Shown: positions 6,511 to 11,908 of the stretch, piece by piece
How the letters are laid out: every line of letters starts with the position of its first letter
Numbering within the stretch: the stretch's first letter is position 1
The notes under the pieces: generated by a model
Database searches by the model: none
What the model was told of the DNA's origin: nothing
The model's input: the letters and a program-made list of their open reading frames with translations, nothing else
Program-made: the position numbers and the translations under genes
Assembly (NCBI GenBank): GCA_937950105.1
Contig: CALFEM010000481.1
Span: forward strand, 1-11,908
Direction of reading: 5' to 3'
Length of the DNA: 11,908 nucleotides
Origin: an uncultured Alphaproteobacteria bacterium
GTDB taxonomy: Bacteria > Pseudomonadota > Alphaproteobacteria > Rhizobiales > Hyphomicrobiaceae

Positions 6511-7755
6511 TTACAGCCCCTCGCCGCGCAGCAGCTTCGGCACTTCGCCGGTGAGGCCGGCGGCTTCTTCGACGAGCAGGCGTTTGATGCCGGGCATGCG
6601 ATCGACGAGGCCAAGACCGAGGTCGCGGGCGGCGCGCACCACCGTCCAGTCGTTCGAGAACAGGCGGTTGATGCTGTCGAAGGCGAAGGTCGACACGGTC
6701 GAGTCGAACCGGCGCCAGCGCTCGTAGCGCTTCAGCACGTCCGAAGCGCCCGGATCGAGGCCGACGCGCAGTGTCTCCGCCACCACTTCGGCCAGCGCCG
6801 CAACGTCGCGCAGGCCGAGGTTCAGACCCTGCCCGGCGATCGGATGCACGCCGTGCGCGGTGTCGCCGATCAGCGCGAGTCGCGGCGCGACATAGGCGCG
6901 CGCGAGGTGCATCTCCAGCGGCCATGAGGCGCGCTGGCCCGCCAGCGTGACGCGACCGAGCCGGCCGCCGAAACGCCTGTCGATCTCGGCGAGAAAAGAG
7001 TCGTCGTCGAGCGCCAGGATGCGGCGGGCCTCGCGCGCGCCCTCAGACCAGGTGATGCACGAGCGGTCTCCCGTCAGCGGCAGGATGGCGAACGGCCCTG
7101 CCGGCAGGAAGTGCTGCACGGCGACGCCCTGATGCGGTAGCTCGTGCGCGACCGTGACGACGATGCCGGTCTGCTCGTAGGGCCAACCGACCAGCTTGAT
7201 GCCGGCGGCCTCGCGCAGCGTCGACTTGCGGCCCTCGGCGGCCACCACGAGGCGCGCGGAGAGTGTGCGGCCATCGGCCAGACGCACGCTCGCCGAATGC
7301 AATCCGGCCTCGTAGCCGACCACCGTTGCCGGTGTGATGAAAGTGAGCCCCGGAGTTGCCCGTGCGCGCTCGTAGAGTTCCGCCAGCAATACGCCGCCCG
7401 GCAGGATCCACGACGCCGGCTCGCCCGCATCCGTCGTGTTGGCGTAAGTCAGCAGCGTCGGACGGATGCCGGCGTCGAGCGACGAGTCGGTGATCTCGAT
7501 GTCGGCCACCGCCTGCGCTTCGGGCGCGACCGCATCCCAGACGCCGATGGCATCGAGCACGTGCTTCGACGACGCCGAGACGGCAAAGGCGCGCGGATCG
7601 CGGGCCGGCTCTGTTCGTCCTCGCGGCGTAACGGGATCGACCAGCGCGATTTCGATGCCGGGCAGCGCCTCGGCCAGCGCAAGCGCCAGCGCCATACCGG
7701 CATAGCTGGCGCCGGAAACGACGATGTCGAAGCGCCCGGCGGCATCCTGCTGCAT
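6511..7755 (-). CDS. ubiH: FAD-dependent ubiquinone-biosynthesis hydroxylase, UbiH/UbiF/COQ6 family
   Basis: The enzyme is a flavoprotein monooxygenase that hydroxylates the ubiquinone ring. The 414-residue protein starts with the ADP-binding fold FDIVVSGASYAGMALALALA (9-28), where GASYAG replaces the usual GxGxxG by the allowed Gly/Ala variant. The middle motif appears as VVAAEGRKST (170-179), with Glu in place of the usual Asp of the GADG motif. The C-terminal FAD ribityl motif is LALIGDTAHGVHPIAGQGLN (293-312), with GD at 297-298, continuing into LGLRD. Length and order match the UbiH/VisC/COQ6 group (about 400). A GGGAG site lies 10 nt before the ATG. The gene is divergent from tesB (93 nt apart) and convergent with the CPBP gene (46 nt). 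Alphaproteobacteria often use few, less position-specific Ubi hydroxylases (UbiL, UbiM), so which ring carbon is hydroxylated is open. Confidence 0.88.
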   Translation of the reverse strand: MQQDAAGRFDIVVSGASYAGMALALALAEALPGIEIALVDPVTPRGRTEPARDPRAFAVSASSKHVLDAIGVWDAVAPEAQAVADIEITDSSLDAGIRPTLLTYANTTDAGEPASWILPGGVLLAELYERARATPGLTFITPATVVGYEAGLHSASVRLADGRTLSARLVVAAEGRKSTLREAAGIKLVGWPYEQTGIVVTVAHELPHQGVAVQHFLPAGPFAILPLTGDRSCITWSEGAREARRILALDDDSFLAEIDRRFGGRLGRVTLAGQRASWPLEMHLARAYVAPRLALIGDTAHGVHPIAGQGLNLGLRDVAALAEVVAETLRVGLDPGASDVLKRYERWRRFDSTVSTFAFDSINRLFSNDWTVVRAARDLGLGLVDRMPGIKRLLVEEAAGLTGEVPKLLRGEGL

Positions 7756-7848
7756 GATCGCGTGTCTCCCGTGAAACTCAGGTCGTGGGTCCGCCCGGTG
7801 GCCCGGGCATGGTACTACAGGCGCAAATCGCCTGCCCGGAGCCTGCCC
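7756..7848. promoter_or_regulatory. Divergent ubiH-tesB spacer (93 nt)
   Basis: The spacer between the two starts must carry the signals for both genes if neither is read from elsewhere. It contains both ribosome sites, a GCCCGGGC palindrome at 7801-7808, and a short AGGCG-5 nt-CGCCT inverted repeat (about 7819-7833). No clear -10/-35 pair was found. Confidence 0.3.
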
Positions 7849-8724
7849 GTGACCGCCCTCGCCGATCTCATCGCCATTCTCGACCTCGAGCCGCTGGAGC
7901 ACAACCTGTTCAGAGGACGCAGCCCGTCCGATGGCTGGCAGCGCGTCTATGGCGGGCAGGTGCTCGGGCAGGCGCTGATGGCGGCGATCCGCACCGTCGA
8001 GGGCGACCGGCGCGCGCACTCCATGCACGCCTATTTCCTGCTCGGCGGCGATCCGAGGCACCCGATCATCTACGAGGTCGAACGCACCCGGGACGGCGGT
8101 ACCTTCTCGACCCGGCGGGTGAAGGCGATCCAGCACGGCAAGACCATATTCGTGATGGGCGTCTCCTTTCAGGCCGACGAACCGGGGCTCGATCACGCCG
8201 CGCGCATGCCGGATGTCCCGCCGCCCGAGGAGCTGAAAAGCGCCAACGAGCTGTTCGCCCGCCTGATCGACAAGCTGCCCGACAACATGCGCGCCTACTG
8301 GACGCGCGAGCGGCCGATCGACATGCGCCCGGTGGACCTGTCGCGCTATTTGTCGCGCGAGCCGCGTGAGCCCGTGCAGCACATCTGGCTGAGGGCCAAT
8401 GGTACGCTGCCGGACGATCCGGTGCTGCATCAGGGCGTACTGGCCTACGCCTCGGATTTCACCCTGCTCGACACGGCGCTGATCGGCCACGGCAAGCTGC
8501 TGTTCGACGCTGATATGCAACTGGCCAGCCTCGATCATGCGCTCTGGTTCCACCGCCCGTTCCGGTTGGATGACTGGGTGCTCTACGCCCAGGACAGCCC
8601 CAGTGCGTCCGGCTCGCGTGGCTTTTGCCGGGGCGCCATCTACTCGCGCGCGGGTGAGCTGATCGCCTCGACGGCACAGGAAGGCCTCATGCGGCAGCGC
8701 ACAACCGAGTTCCTGGTGAAATAG
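7849..8724 (+). CDS. tesB: Acyl-CoA thioesterase II (TesB)
   Basis: TesB hydrolyses medium- and long-chain acyl-CoA to free fatty acid and CoA in the cytosol. The 291-residue protein is a double hotdog fold of the usual length (E. coli 286). The first hotdog has the NLFRGRSPSDGWQRVYGGQV region (19-38) and HAYFLLGGDPRHPI. The second has LAYASDFTLLDTAL (198-211). By alignment in mind with E. coli TesB (Asp204, Thr228, Gln278), the catalytic residues fall at Asp203, Ser227 (in ASLDHALWFHR) and Gln277 (in STAQEGLMR). The Thr-to-Ser change is conservative. The start is GTG at 7849 with GGAG (7838-7841) 7 nt upstream. It lies just before glnK-amtB and is divergent from ubiH, a set often found together in Rhizobiales. 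Confidence 0.92.
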   Translation: MTALADLIAILDLEPLEHNLFRGRSPSDGWQRVYGGQVLGQALMAAIRTVEGDRRAHSMHAYFLLGGDPRHPIIYEVERTRDGGTFSTRRVKAIQHGKTIFVMGVSFQADEPGLDHAARMPDVPPPEELKSANELFARLIDKLPDNMRAYWTRERPIDMRPVDLSRYLSREPREPVQHIWLRANGTLPDDPVLHQGVLAYASDFTLLDTALIGHGKLLFDADMQLASLDHALWFHRPFRLDDWVLYAQDSPSASGSRGFCRGAIYSRAGELIASTAQEGLMRQRTTEFLVK

Positions 8725-8733
8725 TGTGCATCT

Positions 8734-8747
8734 CGCCATTTATGGCG
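8734..8747. repeat. Perfect dyad CGCCAT-TT-ATGGCG after tesB
   Basis: This 6-bp dyad with a 2-nt centre begins 9 nt after the tesB stop and about 125 nt upstream of the likely glnK transcription start. It has no T-run and too small a loop for a terminator, so an operator is more likely than an RNA hairpin. Its CC-N6-GG core resembles but does not match the NtrC site (CC-N5-GG). The binding protein is unknown. Confidence 0.35.
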
Positions 8748-8847
8748 CCAATTTAGGCAGCAGCAGCAGCCAGAAACACCGGACCTGCCACCGCCGCAGG
8801 CACATTAATCCATGCCCTCCAATATGTTGGTTGGTTAATTCGAGACT

Positions 8848-8863
8848 TGGCACGTCTCTTGAT
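8848..8863 (+). promoter_or_regulatory. Sigma-54 (RpoN) promoter for glnK-amtB
   Basis: TGGCAC-GTCTC-TTGAT matches the -24/-12 consensus TGGCAC-N5-TTGCW in all but one key position (GA for GC at -12), with exact GG-N10 spacing. Transcription would start near 8873, about 100 nt before glnK. glnK-amtB operons are classical NtrC/sigma-54 targets expressed under nitrogen limitation. Short half-dyads upstream (GGCA-N10-TGCC at 8799-8816; the dyad at 8734-8747) could be enhancer sites, but neither fits the NtrC consensus well. Confidence 0.75.
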
Positions 8864-8869
8864 CCCTAA

Positions 8870-9310
<441 letters not shown>

Positions 9311-9349
9311 ACCGCGCACAGCATCAGCTCAAACGGGGAGTTATTCCAC

Positions 9350-10813
9350 ATGCAGTCACGCTTGACCTCGAGGCTGGCGAGTGCGCTCGGAGCGCTTGCC
9401 CTGGTACCGGCGCTCGCCGGGCCGGCCTTCGCCGCCGCGCCCGACAAGGGCGACACGACCTTCATGTTCTTGTCCACCGTGCTCGTCCTGCTCATGACGA
9501 TCCCGGGCCTCGCCCTGTTCTACGGCGGCCTCGTGCGCACCAAGAACATGGCGTCCGTGCTGATGCAGGTGTTCGCCATCACCTGTCTCATCGCCATCGT
9601 CTGGGTGACCTACGGCTACTCGATGGCCTTCACCAGCGGCGGCTCGCTGAACTCCTACGTCGGCGGCTTCTCCAAGCTGTTCCTCTCCGGCGTCACGGGT
9701 GAATCGCTCGGTGGCACCTTCTCGAACGACGTCTCGATGTACGAGTACGCGTTCATCGCCTTCCAGATGACCTTCGCCTGCATCACGCCGGCGCTGATCG
9801 TCGGCGCCTTCGCCGAGCGCATCAAGTTCTCGGCGCTGCTGATCTTCTCGGTGCTCTGGGTCACGCTCGTCTACTTCCCGATCGCGCACATGGTCTGGTA
9901 CTGGGCGGGCCCGGATGCCGTCGGCGCTGCCGCCAAGGCCGTTGCCGAAGCCACGGCTGACAAGAAGGCCGAGGCGCAGGCTGCTCTCGACGCGGTCCTT
10001 GCCGATGCAGGTCTCATCTTCTCGTGGGGCGCCATCGACTTCGCGGGCGGCACCGTCGTCCACATCAACGCCGGCATCGCCGGTCTCGTCGGTGCCATCA
10101 TGGTCGGCAAGCGCGTCGGCTATGGCCGCGAGCACATGGCTCCGCACTCGCTCACCATGACCATGATCGGCGCCGCGCTGCTGTGGGTCGGCTGGTTCGG
10201 CTTCAACTGCGGTTCGAACCTCGAAGCCAACGGCGTCTCGTTCGTCGCCATGATGAACACCTTCACCGCCACCGCTGCTGCGGGTCTCGCGTGGATGTTC
10301 ATCGAGTGGATCGTCAAGGGCAAGCCGTCGCTGCTCGGCCTCGTCTCGGGTGTCGTCGCTGGTCTGGTCGCCGTCACGCCCGCGTCGGGCTTCGCGGCTC
10401 CGGTTCCCGCCATCTTCCTCGGCCTCGTCGCCGGTATCGTCTGCTTCATCTTCGTGACCAGCGTGAAGGGTGCGCTCGGCTACGACGACTCGCTCGACGT
10501 GTTCGGCATCCACGGCGTCGGCGGCATCATCGGCGCGCTCGGCACCGCGATCCTCGCCAGCCCGGACTTCGGCGGCTCGGGCATTCTCGACTACGTGTCG
10601 AAGCCGGGTTCGGCGATCGTCGCTCCCTACGACATCATGACCCAGCTCGTCGCCCAGTCGAAGGCGGTCGCTCTCACCATCGTCTGGAGCGGCACGATCT
10701 CGGCGGTGCTGTTCCTGCTGCTCAAGTTCACCATCGGTCTGCGTCCGTCGACCGAGGAGGAGCGCGAGGGTCTCGACGTCGCCGAGCATGGCGAGCGCGC
10801 CTACAACTACTGA
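9350..10813 (+). CDS. amtB: Ammonium transporter AmtB with an enlarged periplasmic loop
   Basis: AmtB is the trimeric inner-membrane ammonium channel, closed by GlnK binding. The 487-residue precursor has a signal peptide (1-28, cleavage after AFA) and 11 membrane segments. The pore residues can be placed by comparison with E. coli: Asp230 (D160) in AIDFAGGTVVHINAG, twin histidines His238 and His388 (H168, H318), the phenylalanine gate Phe142 and Phe285 (F107, F215), and Trp183 and Ser289 (W148, S219). All are intact. Between segments 4 and 5 (about 186-228) there is an Ala/Lys/Glu-rich stretch of roughly 33 extra residues compared with E. coli. The end EREGLDVAEHGERAYNY is the usual cytoplasmic tail that touches GlnK. 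GGGGAG lies 9 nt before the ATG. The intact pore indicates a functional channel. Confidence 0.96.
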   Translation: MQSRLTSRLASALGALALVPALAGPAFAAAPDKGDTTFMFLSTVLVLLMTIPGLALFYGGLVRTKNMASVLMQVFAITCLIAIVWVTYGYSMAFTSGGSLNSYVGGFSKLFLSGVTGESLGGTFSNDVSMYEYAFIAFQMTFACITPALIVGAFAERIKFSALLIFSVLWVTLVYFPIAHMVWYWAGPDAVGAAAKAVAEATADKKAEAQAALDAVLADAGLIFSWGAIDFAGGTVVHINAGIAGLVGAIMVGKRVGYGREHMAPHSLTMTMIGAALLWVGWFGFNCGSNLEANGVSFVAMMNTFTATAAAGLAWMFIEWIVKGKPSLLGLVSGVVAGLVAVTPASGFAAPVPAIFLGLVAGIVCFIFVTSVKGALGYDDSLDVFGIHGVGGIIGALGTAILASPDFGGSGILDYVSKPGSAIVAPYDIMTQLVAQSKAVALTIVWSGTISAVLFLLLKFTIGLRPSTEEEREGLDVAEHGERAYNY

Positions 10814-10823
10814 TCTCACGGCC

Positions 10824-10853
10824 GGGGCTGGCGGGCTTCGTCCTGCCGGCCCC
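10824..10853 (+). terminator. GC-rich hairpin just after amtB
   Basis: A 12-bp stem (10824-10835 with 10842-10853, two G-U pairs) closes a 6-nt CUUCGU loop, 11 nt after the amtB stop. There is no T-run after it, so it more likely protects the mRNA 3' end or assists the second terminator than terminates alone. Confidence 0.5.
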
Positions 10854-10917
10854 ACTGGTATCCTTTCGTGCCTTCCTCTCCCGAGCCCCGTCTTCCCCAA
10901 AGAGGCGAGCTCAACTC

Positions 10918-10951
10918 AGGGTCCGGCGCCGCGTGCGTCCGGACCCTTTTT
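10918..10951 (+). terminator. Intrinsic terminator of glnK-amtB
   Basis: A perfect 9-bp stem, AGGGTCCGG with CCGGACCCT, around a 12-nt loop is followed directly by TTTTT (10947-10951). This is a standard Rho-independent terminator, 105 nt after the amtB stop. Confidence 0.85.
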
Positions 10952-11133
10952 CGTGCGAGCGTGTTTGTCCTCGATATGGCGGGCACGTGACTTGACGGGG
11001 GTCAGCCGGACTTGGCAGGAGAGGGGGCCCGCCCGACCTGTCGGTCAGCGGCATGGCACCGCAAGACCTACCTCCGCCTGCGGGCAGATGCTAAAATTCC
11101 TTTGTCACCGCTCATCGTGGGAGCCATTGGCCT

Positions 11134-11820
11134 ATGGGTACCGCCCGCAAGATCCTGCTGGTCGACGACGACGAGGACCTGCGTTCCTCGCTGCGCGATC
11201 AGCTGGCGCTGCACGACGAGTTCGAGGTGTCCGTGGCCGGTACCGCCTCGAAGGGCGTCGAGATCGCCAAGAGCGGCCATCACGATCTGATCCTGTTCGA
11301 CGTCGGCCTGCCGGACATGGACGGGCGCGAGGCGGTGAAGCTGCTGCGCAAGACCGGCTACAAGGGCCCGATCGTCATGCTGACGGGCACCGACAGCGAT
11401 GCCGACCAGATTCTGGGTCTCGACGCCGGCGCCAACGACTACGTGACGAAGCCGTTCAAGTTTGCCGTGCTGCTGGCCCGCATCCGCGCGCAGCTCCGCC
11501 AGCACGAGCAGAGCGAGGACGCCGTCTTCGCCATCGGCCAGTACACCTTCAAGCCGGCCTCGAAGCTGCTGGTGGACGAGAAGGGCGCCAAGGTGCGCCT
11601 GACCGAGAAGGAAACCTCGATCCTGAAGTTCCTCTATCGCGCCGGCGACAAGGTCGTCTCACGCGACGTGCTGCTGCACGAGGTGTGGGGCTACAACGCC
11701 GGCGTCACCACGCACACGCTGGAAACGCACATCTATCGCCTGCGCCAGAAAATCGAGAAAGACCCCGGCAATGCCGAGCTGCTGGTGACCGAAACAGGCG
11801 GCTATAAGCTGGTGCCTTGA
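11134..11820 (+). CDS. cenR: OmpR/PhoB-family response regulator, CenR-like
   Basis: This is a two-component DNA-binding regulator of 228 residues. The receiver domain (about 5-118) has the acidic pocket Asp11-Asp12-Asp13, phosphoacceptor Asp56 in ILFDVGLPDMDG, Thr84 and Lys106 in VTKPFKF. The winged-helix output domain (about 130-226) has LTEKETSILKFLYRAGDKVV and a recognition-helix region TTHTLETHIYRLRQKIEKD. Stretches such as ILGLDAGANDYVTKP and LLARIRAQLRQHEQSEDA are, to my recollection, nearly identical to CenR of Caulobacter. CenR is essential there, works with the kinase CenK in envelope integrity, and is widely conserved in Alphaproteobacteria. No kinase gene lies beside it in this window. 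A GGGAG site precedes the ATG by 10 nt. The family is certain; the CenR orthology is likely. Confidence 0.88.
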   Translation: MGTARKILLVDDDEDLRSSLRDQLALHDEFEVSVAGTASKGVEIAKSGHHDLILFDVGLPDMDGREAVKLLRKTGYKGPIVMLTGTDSDADQILGLDAGANDYVTKPFKFAVLLARIRAQLRQHEQSEDAVFAIGQYTFKPASKLLVDEKGAKVRLTEKETSILKFLYRAGDKVVSRDVLLHEVWGYNAGVTTHTLETHIYRLRQKIEKDPGNAELLVTETGGYKLVP

Positions 11821-11825
11821 GGGCG

Positions 11826-11855
11826 GGGGGCGAGAGTTTTGCTGCCGTCGCCCCC
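11826..11855 (+). terminator. Hairpin just after the response regulator gene
   Basis: GGGGGCGA (11826-11833) pairs with TCGCCCCC (11848-11855) around a 14-nt loop, beginning 6 nt after the stop. There is no T-run, so as an intrinsic terminator it is imperfect. Confidence 0.4.
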
Positions 11856-11866
11856 TCGCAAGTGTC

Positions 11867-11889
11867 ATCGCGGGGCTTGTCCCCGCGAT
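11867..11889. repeat. Palindromic element, probable dispersed intergenic repeat
   Basis: ATCGCGGGG, loop CTTGT, CCCCGCGAT make a perfect 9-bp stem. The pattern G-rich arm, CTTGT, C-rich arm, followed by CCA, is one I recall many times over in intergenic DNA of Bradyrhizobium and related genomes. It may also help end the response-regulator transcript. Its right flank is cut by the window edge. Confidence 0.6.
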
Positions 11890-11908
11890 CCATCGTGCAG
11901 CATGCTCC

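Larger units (their letters stand above)
10814..11133. other. Spacer between amtB and the response regulator (320 nt)
   Basis: I see no credible gene. It holds two hairpins ending the glnK-amtB transcript (10824-10853 and 10918-10951). The remaining 180 nt should carry the promoter of the next gene. A TAAAAT at 11092-11097 is a possible -10, but no -35 lies at the right distance. GGGAG at 11119-11123 is the ribosome site. Confidence 0.5.

Noticed and set aside
7144..7848. Upstream in-frame extension of tesB
   Set aside because: It is antisense to ubiH; TesB homology starts at GTG 7849, which has its own ribosome site.
6511..8739. Minus-strand frame open for 742 codons, seeming to fuse UbiH to a long N-terminal extension
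   Set aside because: The part beyond 7755 is antisense to tesB, lacks protein-like composition, and the UbiH FAD motif begins right after the ATG at 7755 with its own ribosome site.
8758..8769. Four CAG repeats after tesB
   Set aside because: Too short to be more than chance in GC-rich DNA.
9356..10900. Minus-strand frame of 514 codons opposite amtB
   Set aside because: It is a GC-rich shadow, dominated by Asp/Glu/Arg/Gly, with no recognisable motif, opposite an unmistakable transporter gene.
10992..10997. TTGACG as a -35 for the response regulator gene
   Set aside because: No -10-like hexamer lies 16-18 nt downstream.

Overview
The window is GC-rich chromosomal DNA of an alphaproteobacterium, most likely of the order Hyphomicrobiales (Rhizobiales). 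The evidence is protein-level: a rho gene directly downstream of a HemJ-type protoporphyrinogen oxidase, a TesB/UbiH pair beside glnK-amtB, a CenR-like response regulator, and two palindromic elements of a kind I recall as dispersed in genomes of this order. I cannot name the genus.

Layout. On the minus strand, 1-1826 holds hemJ followed by rho, which runs off the left edge with 300 residues present. The 388-nt hemJ-rho spacer contains a 10-bp inverted repeat and a possible rho promoter. On the plus strand, 2085-3916 is a translationally coupled pair (ATGA overlap) of 16S rRNA modification enzymes: an RsmC-like methyltransferase and an RsuA-like pseudouridine synthase. After these, 3979-5220 encodes a GT28/MGDG-synthase-like glycosyltransferase. 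Its 3' end overlaps, tail to tail, a small minus-strand gene (5175-5420, GTG start) for an 81-residue protein with paired cysteines. A CPBP-family membrane protease gene (5604-6464) follows. This middle segment looks like accessory DNA between core genes.

From 6511 the genes are core again: ubiH (minus) divergent from tesB (plus), then glnK-amtB, the ammonium-sensing and transport operon. A close match to a sigma-54 promoter (8848-8863) lies about 110 nt before glnK. A strong intrinsic terminator (10918-10951) follows amtB. The last gene, 11134-11820, is an OmpR-family response regulator closely resembling CenR of Caulobacter. Behind it lie two hairpins, the second a likely dispersed palindromic repeat.

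By function, the window covers transcription termination (rho), haem synthesis (hemJ), ribosome maturation (rsmC/rsuA), membrane lipid glycosylation, ubiquinone synthesis (ubiH), acyl-CoA hydrolysis (tesB), nitrogen status (glnK/amtB) and envelope control (cenR-like). I saw no CRISPR array, tRNA or rRNA gene, transposase or prophage gene. The items most worth a second look are the small cysteine-pair gene, the palindrome inserted in frame inside the RsmC-like gene, and the sigma-54 promoter region.
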